The notes beneath the pieces are model-generated. The model was given only the letters and a program-made list of their open reading frames with translations. It was not told the origin of the DNA and ran no database searches. From an uncultured Ignavibacteriota bacterium (GTDB lineage: Bacteria; Bacteroidota; Ignavibacteria; Tepidaquicellales; Tepidaquicellaceae), in the NCBI GenBank assembly GCA_937983305.1, contig CALKAJ010000421.1, positions 1 through 10,456 of the forward strand: a stretch of 10,456 nucleotides of DNA. Direction: 5' to 3'. Below are positions 1-7,065 of this stretch, piece by piece (the first letter of the stretch is position 1; each line of letters starts with the position of its first letter). Position numbers and translations under genes: made by a program.

Positions 1-46
1 ACCACCGAGATCTACACTCTTTCCCTACACGACGCTCTTCCGATCT
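1..46 (+). other. Illumina P5/TruSeq universal adapter remnant (not genomic)
   Basis: These 46 bases match, as far as I recall the sequence, the last 46 of the 58 bases of the Illumina TruSeq universal adapter. They start at ACCACCGAGATCTACAC and end with ACGACGCTCTTCCGATCT. Only the first 12 adapter bases are missing. The matching stops at 46, and an open MreC-like reading frame is recognisable from 48 on. This is a library artefact left at a contig end, so nothing in 1-46 should be annotated as biology. It also marks the true left limit of the assembled DNA. Confidence 0.98.
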
Positions 47-47
47 T

Positions 48-779
48 AACACACAAATAAGATTTTTAAGAGCAATAGCAGTAACAACAGTAGGAACATT
101 TCAGAGCGGATTATCGGCGATACCAAAGGTATTTGATCTTGAAAGTGAGAACAAATATCTGAGGGAGGCGAATATTAAGCTTTCGAACGAGATTGCGAAT
201 TTAAAAGAATCGAAGCTTGAAAATCTAAGGTTATCGAAGCTGTTGAATTTCAAGTCGAACACTGAGATGCCGCTTGTAAGTGCGAAGATAATTAACAAGA
301 CATTAATACAGGCAAGGAATACGATTACAATCAACTCCGGAAGGTATGAAGGTATAGAGATAGATATGCCGATAATAACTGATGACGGATTAGTAGGAAG
401 GATAATATCAGTAAGCGATAATTATGCATTAGGTCAGATAATATTAAACAAGGATATGAGGATATCGGTAAAGAATCAGCGGACAAGGGTTGACGGAATA
501 TTGATATATGACGGAGCGGGAAATCTTACGGTAGGGAATGTACTAAAAAATTCAGACGTAAATCCGGGAGATATTTTTATCACATCTGAGTACAGCAATT
601 TATATCCTCCGGGAATACCGGTTGGGACGGTATCGGAAACAGGAAACCTTGACAATTTATTTAAGAAGATAAAGTTAATACCGCAGGTGAATTTCAATTT
701 AATAGAAGAAGTATTTGTGTATAAATATTTACCATCGAAAGAAAGAGCAGATTTAGAGAAACAATTTAATAAAAAATAG
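48..779 (+). CDS. mreC: Rod shape-determining protein MreC (5' truncated by contig end)
   Basis: MreC is a periplasmic scaffold anchored in the inner membrane that links MreB filaments to the PBP2/RodA wall-elongation machinery. The frame is open from the adapter junction to the TAG at 777-779, giving 243 visible residues. Residues about 31-66 form a leucine- and charge-rich coiled coil beginning DLESEN and ending near LRLSKLLNF, as expected just before the MreC beta domains. The beta-rich core follows, with the recognisable stretches DDGLVGRI and PPGIPVGTV. The tail LIEEVFVY is typical of the family end. The N-terminal cytoplasmic tip and membrane helix, roughly 30-40 residues, are missing because the contig stops here. 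A TTG at 243 could be taken as a start, but it would cut off the coiled coil, so I reject it. mreD begins directly after the stop codon. The mreB gene that usually precedes mreC is not in the window. Confidence 0.93.
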   Translation, partial: NTQIRFLRAIAVTTVGTFQSGLSAIPKVFDLESENKYLREANIKLSNEIANLKESKLENLRLSKLLNFKSNTEMPLVSAKIINKTLIQARNTITINSGRYEGIEIDMPIITDDGLVGRIISVSDNYALGQIILNKDMRISVKNQRTRVDGILIYDGAGNLTVGNVLKNSDVNPGDIFITSEYSNLYPPGIPVGTVSETGNLDNLFKKIKLIPQVNFNLIEEVFVYKYLPSKERADLEKQFNKK

Positions 780-1280
780 ATGCCGGGTTTTATAAAGTAC
801 ATATTATTCTTAGTAATAGCATTAATAATTCAGAAGACATTCATCTGGGTAATAGCAGTAACAAATTATAACATCACACCTGATTTAGTATTGATAATAC
901 TTGTGTATATATCAATAAAAGAAGGCAAGCTATTTGGAATAATAGCCGGATTTTCTTCGGGATTAATTATAGATTTACTTGCAGGTTCCTTTTTGGGATT
1001 ACTTGCATTATCATATACGATAACATGTTTTATAACAGGAAATTTTAAAGATGAAAACGAAAAGTATCTTAAGAACATTAATTTTATTTTAATAACAGGG
1101 CTTGCTTCATTGATAACGAATTTTTTGTATTTCGAAATATTTTTTCAATCAGCGGCATCTTCAATTTCGATTATTGAAGTTGTGTATAGATATATTTTGC
1201 CATCGGTTTTATATACTATGCTAATAAGTGTATTTTATTTATTCAAGCCCGGAACCAAATCAACACAAAAGGTATATTAA
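780..1280 (+). CDS. mreD: Rod shape-determining protein MreD
   Basis: MreD is a small integral membrane protein of the elongasome that works with MreC and MreB. The product is 166 residues, the usual MreD size, and almost entirely hydrophobic. About five membrane segments can be seen, near residues 6-27, 35-48, 50-86, 100-122 and 133-155. The family-typical PDL (residues 34-36) precedes helix 2, and a G-rich helix carrying an internal Asp (about residue 65) follows. The ATG abuts the mreC stop (TAGATG) and has no evident SD sequence, so translation is probably coupled to mreC. MreD proteins are weakly conserved; the call rests on size, topology and position between mreC and mrdA. Confidence 0.9.
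   Translation: MPGFIKYILFLVIALIIQKTFIWVIAVTNYNITPDLVLIILVYISIKEGKLFGIIAGFSSGLIIDLLAGSFLGLLALSYTITCFITGNFKDENEKYLKNINFILITGLASLITNFLYFEIFFQSAASSISIIEVVYRYILPSVLYTMLISVFYLFKPGTKSTQKVY
1267..1272 (+). promoter_or_regulatory. Ribosome binding site deciding the mrdA start
   Basis: AAAAGG lies 9 bases before the TTG at 1282, inside the last codons of mreD. This supports TTG 1282 over the in-frame GTG at 1228 as the start of PBP2. It also places the start one base after the mreD stop, which suits coupled translation. Confidence 0.6.
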
Positions 1281-1281
1281 A

Positions 1282-3072
1282 TTGAGCGAGTTAGCAAAAA
1301 AGTACACAGTAGTAATAATAGTATTGGCAGTATTTATATCCCTTGGAATAAGGCTATATGACTTACAGATAAAGAGTCAGAGCGAATACGGGATGAAATC
1401 GGAGAAGAATTCGATACGAAAGATTATAGAATCACCACCGCGGGGATTGATGTATGACAGAAACGGAGTATTATTGGTAGATAATGAGCCGTCATACGTT
1501 TTAACAATAATTCCCAAGAAGTTTGACAGAAATAATTTGCCGGAGATAGCAACTCTGATAGAGGAGAGCCCTGAGGATATTGCAGCAATGCTTGATGAAC
1601 AAACGGGAACAAACAGATTTAATCCGTTACGAATAAAGCGTGATATCAGTTTTAAGGTAGTATCATTCATTGAAGAAAACAGGGACAGATTGATAGGCGT
1701 AGATTATCAGGTTGAATCAATGAGAAAATACAGGAGCAGTATAAGAGGTTCGCACATATTCGGATATACAAGGGAGATAAGTCAGACACAGCTATCGAGA
1801 GATACTGGAGGATATTATCAGCAGGGAGATGTAGTAGGGCAGACAGCGCTTGAGAAATTTTACGAAGTAAAATTAAGAGGCAACAAGGGAGTTAAGTTGG
1901 CGAGTGTAGATGTAAACGGGAAGATATTAGGACCTTATAACGATGAGAAAAACGATATTAAGGCGATAAACGGTGCAGATTTGCATTTGACGATAGATGT
2001 AGAATTACAGGGTTATGCAGAGAGATTATTAGGAGGCAGGCGAGGGGCAATAGTAGCGGTAGATCCGAGAAACGGAGAAGTATTATGTCTTGTGTCGAAG
2101 CCTGATTTTGATTTGAGTTTATTTACGGGAGCAGGAAAAAATAAGGAGTTGTCTCAGGTTTTCAGTGACCCAAATAATCCATTATTTAACAGGGTTATAC
2201 AGACGAGGTATCCGCCGGGTTCGACCTGGAAGATGATGATGGGGGCGGCAGGAGTAGGTTCGGGCAAGATAACGACAACTTCGACAATAGCCTGCGGCGG
2301 TTCATACACATTTGGCAACAGGACATTTGGCGACCACGGAGCATACGGAAACATAAGTCTTGCGAGAGCTTTAGAAGTTTCGGCAAACGTATTTTTTTAT
2401 AAGCTTGGAGTAATGGTAGGGATAGATGATTATAATAAATTTGGAAAGGAATTTGGATTTGGATTGAAGACGGGAATAGATTTGCCGAATGAGACGAAAG
2501 GACTGCTGCCATCTAGGGAGTATTTTGATAAGGTATATGGAGAAGGGGAGTGGGGACAAGGATTATTGGTAAGTCTTGGTATAGGGCAGGGAGAGTTAGG
2601 CGTAAGTCCGATTCAGCTTGTATGTTATACGGCGGCAATAGCGATGGACGGGATGTATCATCAACCTCATTTAGTGAGGAAGATAAAAAATCCGACGAAC
2701 AATTTTGAAGAGACACCGGATTATTATAAGAGGCAGATAAATTTACCGAAGACATTATTTGAAACGCTAAGAAGGGGAATGTACCTTGTTGTAAACGGCG
2801 GAGGAACGGCGAAGAACATAAGGTCATCGCAATATGTACTTGCGGGAAAAACCGGAACGGCACAAACAACAAAGGCGAACAACCATTCGTGGTTTGTAGG
2901 ATTTGCGCCATATAATGACCCTCAGATAGCTGTTTGTGTACTTGGAGAGAATCAGGGATGGGGAAATGAATTTGCGGCACCATTAGCGGCGGCAATAATG
3001 ATAAGATATCTGAGCAATAACAGTTCAGATGTATATGAAGAGATGAAAAATGGGGAGGTGGTACCGGATTGA
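1282..3072 (+). CDS. mrdA: Penicillin-binding protein 2 (elongation-specific DD-transpeptidase)
   Basis: This is the class B penicillin-binding protein that cross-links peptidoglycan during cell elongation, as partner of RodA. From the TTG at 1282 it has 596 residues, a normal PBP2 length. A short cytoplasmic tip precedes one membrane anchor (about residues 8-25). The PBP dimerisation domain follows, including the conserved SPPRGLMYDRNG at about 51-62. The transpeptidase domain carries the catalytic triad motifs: S314-T-W-K317 (acyl-enzyme serine), S367-A-N369 and K523-T-G525. All key residues are present, so the enzyme should be active and bind beta-lactams. An in-frame GTG at 1228 would add 18 residues and overlap mreD by 53 bases. 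I prefer TTG because of its SD sequence and tidy spacing. The gene sits in the canonical mreCD-mrdA-rodA order. The stop overlaps the rodA start by 4 bases. Confidence 0.95.
   Translation: MSELAKKYTVVIIVLAVFISLGIRLYDLQIKSQSEYGMKSEKNSIRKIIESPPRGLMYDRNGVLLVDNEPSYVLTIIPKKFDRNNLPEIATLIEESPEDIAAMLDEQTGTNRFNPLRIKRDISFKVVSFIEENRDRLIGVDYQVESMRKYRSSIRGSHIFGYTREISQTQLSRDTGGYYQQGDVVGQTALEKFYEVKLRGNKGVKLASVDVNGKILGPYNDEKNDIKAINGADLHLTIDVELQGYAERLLGGRRGAIVAVDPRNGEVLCLVSKPDFDLSLFTGAGKNKELSQVFSDPNNPLFNRVIQTRYPPGSTWKMMMGAAGVGSGKITTTSTIACGGSYTFGNRTFGDHGAYGNISLARALEVSANVFFYKLGVMVGIDDYNKFGKEFGFGLKTGIDLPNETKGLLPSREYFDKVYGEGEWGQGLLVSLGIGQGELGVSPIQLVCYTAAIAMDGMYHQPHLVRKIKNPTNNFEETPDYYKRQINLPKTLFETLRRGMYLVVNGGGTAKNIRSSQYVLAGKTGTAQTTKANNHSWFVGFAPYNDPQIAVCVLGENQGWGNEFAAPLAAAIMIRYLSNNSSDVYEEMKNGEVVPD
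3054..3060 (+). promoter_or_regulatory. Strong ribosome binding site for rodA
   Basis: GGAGGTG, a near-ideal SD sequence, sits within the last codons of mrdA, 8 bases before the TTG start of rodA at 3069. It stands out in a window where most starts lack an SD and probably compensates for the weak TTG codon. Confidence 0.8.
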
Positions 3073-4304
3073 AAAGAGATAGAGAATTCAACTCAGGATT
3101 TGACATCCTATTATTTTTACTGACATTAGCGATTTTAGCATTTGGAATTGTAGCGATATACAGTGCAACTTACGGGAATACAGGCGGCACGGAATATTAT
3201 ATGAAGCAATTGATATTTGCAATAGCCGGAGTGATAATGGTGATAGGGATATCTTATATTCCGCCGCGATATATAGCTGTAACATCTTATTATATGTATG
3301 GATTCGGGATACTATTATTGATAGCGGTATTATTATTTGGAAAGACAATAAACGGAAACAAGAGCTGGTTTTACATAGGAGGATTTGGGATACAGCCGTC
3401 GGAGTTTGCAAAGTTAGCGACATTACTTGCTGTATCACATTTTTTAAATCACGGAGATGAGAAGAAAGACGTAAATAATATCAAGGTATTGATAAAAACT
3501 GCATTATTTATTGCCGTACCGGCGGTATTAATAAAATTACAACACGATACGGGAACAATGATAGTATTTTTATCAATGATGATACCGATATTATGGGCAT
3601 CGGGATTGAATACATTTTTTCTGTTTGGAATAATAACACCTGTACTATCGGTGATACTCGGGTTTTTAAATCCGATATTCTTTTATGTAGGTTTGCTCAT
3701 AGTAATAATAGCATTGATATTTTTTAAAAGAAATCTATTCGCTTCAATAGCTGTATTTGCGATAAATCTTGCTGCAGGGATGTCGGTACAATTTTTATTT
3801 TCGAGACTTGCTCAATATCAGCAGGACAGGATAAACGCGGTATTTAATCCGGAGTTAGACCCATTAAGGAGCGGATACAATGTAATCCAGTCGAAAGTGG
3901 CAATAGGTTCGGGCGGATTATACGGTAAAGGATATTTGCAGGGAAGTCAGACACAGTTGAAGTTTATTCCCGAGCAATGGACAGATTTCATATTTTGTAT
4001 GATAGGTGAAGAATTCGGATATATAGGGGCAATGATATTAATTACATTATATGTGATGTTAATATTGAAAGTATTTTTTAACGGATTGAATTCAAAGAAT
4101 TCGTATATGAGTTTAGTAACGATTGGTATAGGCGGATTATTATTATTTCATTTATCAATTAATATAGGAATGACAATTGGAGTAATGCCGGTAATAGGAA
4201 TTCCATTGCCGATGGTAAGTTACGGAGTATCGTCGCTATTGTCATTTCTTGCGATGATTGGATTTGCATTAAACACATACAGACACAGAAATACATACGT
4301 ATAA
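3069..4304 (+). CDS. rodA: RodA, SEDS-family peptidoglycan glycosyltransferase
   Basis: RodA is the SEDS-family polymerase that joins lipid II into glycan strands during elongation, in complex with PBP2. The 411-residue product is polytopic, with about ten membrane segments. Family signatures are clear: LQHDTGT around residues 157-163; the large extracytoplasmic loop with NPELDP, whose Asp264 aligns with the Asp thought essential for catalysis; then SGGLYGKG (281-288) and TDFIFCMIGEE (305-315). The C-terminal PLPMVSYGVSS (379-389) is typical of FtsW/RodA/SpoVE. RodA rather than FtsW is called because it directly follows PBP2 and mreCD. The TTG start overlaps the mrdA stop (TTGA), so the two partner enzymes are translationally coupled. 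The ends and all motifs look intact. Confidence 0.95.
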   Translation: MKRDREFNSGFDILLFLLTLAILAFGIVAIYSATYGNTGGTEYYMKQLIFAIAGVIMVIGISYIPPRYIAVTSYYMYGFGILLLIAVLLFGKTINGNKSWFYIGGFGIQPSEFAKLATLLAVSHFLNHGDEKKDVNNIKVLIKTALFIAVPAVLIKLQHDTGTMIVFLSMMIPILWASGLNTFFLFGIITPVLSVILGFLNPIFFYVGLLIVIIALIFFKRNLFASIAVFAINLAAGMSVQFLFSRLAQYQQDRINAVFNPELDPLRSGYNVIQSKVAIGSGGLYGKGYLQGSQTQLKFIPEQWTDFIFCMIGEEFGYIGAMILITLYVMLILKVFFNGLNSKNSYMSLVTIGIGGLLLFHLSINIGMTIGVMPVIGIPLPMVSYGVSSLLSFLAMIGFALNTYRHRNTYV

Positions 4305-4309
4305 TAAAA

Positions 4310-5122
4310 ATGAAGTATAAGGAAAAATTAAGAAAGATAGTAAAAGAAAACGGGAGCAATGTTATAGTCGGGCTTGACCCTCAGAAAGAAAAAATACCGG
4401 GTATATTTGGGAAGTCAGGAAATCCTATACTTGCATTCAACAAAGCAATAATTGAAGCAACGAAAGGATTTTGTGCGGGATATAAACTTAACACGGCATT
4501 TTTCGAGGCAGAAGGATTGGAAGGATGGAGGGCGCTTGAAGGAACTTTGGAGGCGATACCCGGAAATATGATAAAGATATGTGATTCGAAGCGGGGAGAT
4601 ATCGGGAATTCATCAGAGGCATATGCAAGGGCATATTTTGACAGGATGGGGTTTGATGCGATTACGATAAGTCCTTATATGGGAAAGGATTCTGTAGAGC
4701 CGTTTTTAGAAAGAAAAGATAAGTTAACTTATATTTTGGGCAATACGTCTAATCCGGGAGCGGAAGATTTTCAGAAGCTAAAGGTAGGGAAGAAATATTT
4801 ATTTGAAATAGTAATAGAGAGATTTCTGGAAATTGATAAGAATGACAATATTGGATTTGTATTTGGAGCAGAGCGAACAGATTATATTGAGAAATATACG
4901 CGGGAAAACAGGAAATTACCATTGCTGATACCGGGAATAGGTGCTCAGGGCGGAGATGCGAGGAAATTAGTCGAAAAGATACACAACAAGCTTTTTCTGG
5001 CGAACTCGAGCCGTGGAATAATCTATTCGGCTCCGAAAGAATGTACAAAGAAAGAATTCTATAATATTGTAAAAACAAGAACTAAGGACTTAAAAGATGA
5101 ATTTAATAAAAAAATCATTTAG
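4310..5122 (+). CDS. pyrF: Orotidine 5'-phosphate decarboxylase (long, type 2 form)
   Basis: The enzyme converts orotidine monophosphate to UMP, the last step of de novo pyrimidine synthesis, in the cytoplasm. The 270-residue product fits the longer PyrF subfamily. Visible TIM-barrel motifs are GLDP (21-24), GYKLN with Lys59, the catalytic signature DSKRGDIGN (92-100; Asp92, Lys94, Asp97), SPYMG (121-125), IPGIGAQGGD (207-216) and the phosphate-binding NSSRGI (232-237). The ATG is 5 bases after the rodA stop and has no clear SD, so it is probably read from the rod operon transcript. UMP supplies the UDP carrier of wall precursors, but a functional tie to the upstream genes is only inference. 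I see no hairpin terminator after its TAG stop. Confidence 0.95.
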   Translation: MKYKEKLRKIVKENGSNVIVGLDPQKEKIPGIFGKSGNPILAFNKAIIEATKGFCAGYKLNTAFFEAEGLEGWRALEGTLEAIPGNMIKICDSKRGDIGNSSEAYARAYFDRMGFDAITISPYMGKDSVEPFLERKDKLTYILGNTSNPGAEDFQKLKVGKKYLFEIVIERFLEIDKNDNIGFVFGAERTDYIEKYTRENRKLPLLIPGIGAQGGDARKLVEKIHNKLFLANSSRGIIYSAPKECTKKEFYNIVKTRTKDLKDEFNKKII

Positions 5123-5125
5123 GTA

Positions 5126-5156
5126 TTGATTTATAAGTTCTTATTCTTTATTTTTG
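5126..5156 (+). promoter_or_regulatory. Candidate promoter of the NlpC/P60 gene
   Basis: In the 79-base gap after pyrF, TTG (5126-5128) is followed after 20 bases by TATTTTTG (5149-5156). This fits the Bacteroidota-type promoter pattern TTG-N19-21-TAnnTTTG. The same bases also read as a sigma-70-like site: TTGATT, a 17-base spacer, then TATTTT. The position, about 46 bases before the ATG, is sensible. Such patterns arise easily in AT-rich DNA, so this is a candidate only. Confidence 0.5.
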
Positions 5157-5187
5157 GAACAGTTCTTTAAAATAATACTTCATTAAT

Positions 5188-5195
5188 AAAAGGAG
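5188..5195 (+). promoter_or_regulatory. Ribosome binding site of the NlpC/P60 gene
   Basis: AAAAGGAG ends 6 bases before the ATG at 5202. It is the best-placed SD in front of an ATG in this window and suggests efficient independent translation. Confidence 0.8.
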
Positions 5196-5201
5196 AAGTT
5201 A

Positions 5202-5861
5202 ATGACAAAAAACAACATCCTAAGGTTACTTGTGTTAGTTGTGGTATTTGCTGTTTACACAGGATTATCCGGATGCTCCAGTTCTATAGAACTTGGTAAT
5301 GAAGGGACCAAAGAAAATCTTAAGACATTAGCTCAAGAGAAGAAAGATGTTAATGCATACACAAATTCTTCGGAATTAGTAGCCACCAACACCTTATCAT
5401 TAAAGCCTTCTCTTAATCAAGGTAATCTCGAGTCTCTATCAAGTACAATGGCTGGTTCGATAGCCTCATCAGAGTTGAATTTTTCTTCAACGAAAGATGA
5501 GTTGATGTACAAGGTGATTGAATACATAAACACACCTTATTTATACGGTGGAACTTCTAAATCAGGAATTGATTGTTCCGCATTCGTTCAAACTGTAATG
5601 TATCAGGCACTTGGCGTTTCATTGCCAAGGACGTCGCTTGAGCAATCAACAGTAGGCGCAGAAGTAGCAAAGGAAAATTTGCAATTTGGAGATTTACTGT
5701 TCTTTGACACAATGAGTAAAGGCAGAGTATCGCACGTCGGAATATATCTCGGCGACGGATATTTTGTACACTCCGGTTCAAGGACAGGTGTAATAGTAGC
5801 GTCATTAGAAAGCGATTATTATACTTCAAAATTTCTGAAAGCAAAAAGAGTCCTGTTTTAG
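5202..5861 (+). CDS. NlpC/P60 family lipoprotein, probable peptidoglycan endopeptidase
   Basis: This is probably a cell-wall hydrolase that cuts peptide bonds in the peptidoglycan stem. The 219-residue product starts with a lipoprotein signal peptide: charged N-tip, hydrophobic run (about 8-20), and lipobox LSGC with Cys25 as the lipid-bearing residue. Ser at +2 suits export to the outer membrane. A Ser/Asn-rich linker (about 26-97) leads to one NlpC/P60 domain (about 100-219). Its triad is visible as Cys125 in DCSAF, His178 in HVGIY and His190 in FVHSG. TPYLYGG and FGDLLFF are typical of the fold. The gene has its own promoter candidate, a good SD and a terminator, so it seems to be a single-gene unit between two operons. 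Its codon choice differs from neighbours (Gln is CAA in five of six codons). Exact cleavage specificity cannot be read from sequence; it resembles Spr/NlpC lipoproteins. Confidence 0.92.
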   Translation: MTKNNILRLLVLVVVFAVYTGLSGCSSSIELGNEGTKENLKTLAQEKKDVNAYTNSSELVATNTLSLKPSLNQGNLESLSSTMAGSIASSELNFSSTKDELMYKVIEYINTPYLYGGTSKSGIDCSAFVQTVMYQALGVSLPRTSLEQSTVGAEVAKENLQFGDLLFFDTMSKGRVSHVGIYLGDGYFVHSGSRTGVIVASLESDYYTSKFLKAKRVLF

Positions 5862-5885
5862 CAGATAGTATTCACGCTTAGTTTT

Positions 5886-5923
5886 AAAATCCCGGTTTCT
5901 TTATGTAATCGGGATTTTTTTTT
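5886..5923 (+). terminator. Intrinsic (rho-independent) terminator after the NlpC/P60 gene
   Basis: A 9-bp perfect stem pairs AAAATCCCG (5886-5894) with CGGGATTTT (5910-5918) around a 15-base loop. The right arm runs into nine T residues (5915-5923). It lies 25 bases after the stop codon and ends 14 bases before dprA, so it should separate the NlpC/P60 transcript from the downstream operon. Confidence 0.88.
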
Positions 5924-5937
5924 AGGAAACGGAAAAA

Positions 5938-7065
5938 ATGGATATAAAAAAACTTAAATATTTATTTTATATAACGAGGATACCAAATCTTGGGAATGTA
6001 AGGATAAAAACGCTTTTAAATTCATTTCCGGATGCGGAGGGAATTTTCAATTTACCCAAAAGTAAGATATGCAGGATAGACGGATTTGATAATATCTTAG
6101 CCGAAGTGATATTATCGGCGGATACGAGGTTTGAAGAATATGATGAAGAATTCAAGGTACTGATGGAAAAGTGTGAGAGGGGAGGGATAAAGATAGTAAC
6201 AATATGTGACGAAGAATATCCTGAGAATTTAAAGAAGATATATGATTCTCCGGTATTTTTATATTACAAAGGGAATTTATCAGAGAGGGACAGATATTCA
6301 ATAGGGATAGTGGGGACGAGATTACCATCGGAATACGGGAGAACGTCGTGTATAACAATAGCTAAGGAATTATCCGAATCGAGGATACCGATAATAAGCG
6401 GAATGGCAAAGGGAATAGACTCAGTAGCTCACAAGACAGCGTTGACAAGCGGAAATCTGACTTACGCAATATTAGGCTCAGGTGCGGATGTAGTATATCC
6501 GCCTGAGAATAAAAATTTATACGAAGAAATAATTGAGAAAGGGGCAGTGATATCGGAATATGAGCCGGGGACAAAACCGGACAAGGGGAATTTTCCAAAG
6601 AGGAACAGGATAGTAAGCGGGATATCCCTTGGATGTATAATTGTGGAATCAGGAAACAAAGGCGGCTCATTAATAACGGCGAGTTTTGCACTTGACCAGA
6701 ACAGGGAAGTATTTGCAATACCGGGTCAGATAAATTCACGCAGATCGGAAGGTACAAATAACTTAATAAAGCGCGGGCAGGCGAAACTGATAATGAATTC
6801 AGAGGATATACTCAACGAGCTTGAATATCAGATGAGCGGAATACTGAAAAGGGAAGCAGAAAAAACTCCACCCGAGGTAACGGATTTGAATTTGTTTGAG
6901 AAAAAGATTTATGATATACTGGAAGAAGAGCCGATGCACATAGACAGAATCAGCGAAAAAAGTGGATTGAGTATTTCAGATTGCCTTGTTAACTTACTGA
7001 CAATGGAATTTAAAAACCGGATAAAGCAATTGCCTGGAAAGAGATTTACAAAATTATGGAAATAA
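5938..7065 (+). CDS. dprA: DNA-processing protein DprA
   Basis: DprA binds incoming single-stranded DNA during natural transformation and loads RecA on it; it is also widespread in bacteria not known to be competent. The 375-residue product has the full-length three-part layout. An N-terminal helix-hairpin-helix region includes RIPNLGNVRIKTLL (14-27). The Rossmann-like core has IVGTR (124-128), SGMAKGID (154-161), FPKRNRIVSG (219-228), GGSLITA (242-248) and FAIPG (259-263). A C-terminal winged-helix domain lies at about 318-373. The ATG at 5938 follows a weak AGGAA 9 bases upstream. It comes just after a strong terminator, and I see no good promoter in the gap. The end overlaps the next gene by 10 bases. 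No competence pilus or uptake genes are visible here. Confidence 0.95.
   Translation: MDIKKLKYLFYITRIPNLGNVRIKTLLNSFPDAEGIFNLPKSKICRIDGFDNILAEVILSADTRFEEYDEEFKVLMEKCERGGIKIVTICDEEYPENLKKIYDSPVFLYYKGNLSERDRYSIGIVGTRLPSEYGRTSCITIAKELSESRIPIISGMAKGIDSVAHKTALTSGNLTYAILGSGADVVYPPENKNLYEEIIEKGAVISEYEPGTKPDKGNFPKRNRIVSGISLGCIIVESGNKGGSLITASFALDQNREVFAIPGQINSRRSEGTNNLIKRGQAKLIMNSEDILNELEYQMSGILKREAEKTPPEVTDLNLFEKKIYDILEEEPMHIDRISEKSGLSISDCLVNLLTMEFKNRIKQLPGKRFTKLWK

Noticed and set aside
2513..3106. 197-residue open frame on the minus strand across mrdA/rodA
   Set aside because: It is antisense to well-supported mrdA and rodA motifs, shows no recognisable domain, and is rich in Ser/Leu/Pro as expected from reading the complement of purine-rich coding DNA.
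5137..5160. Possible terminator for pyrF (GTTC paired with GAAC)
   Set aside because: Only four base pairs around a 16-base loop, with no T tract immediately after; too weak to call.
5879..5886. TAGTTTTA as a -10 element for dprA
   Set aside because: No matching TTG about 20 bases upstream, and transcripts from it would run straight into the terminator.
6362..6757. 131-residue minus-strand frame opposite the dprA core
   Set aside because: It overlaps the most conserved DprA motifs and has no domain or start signal of its own.
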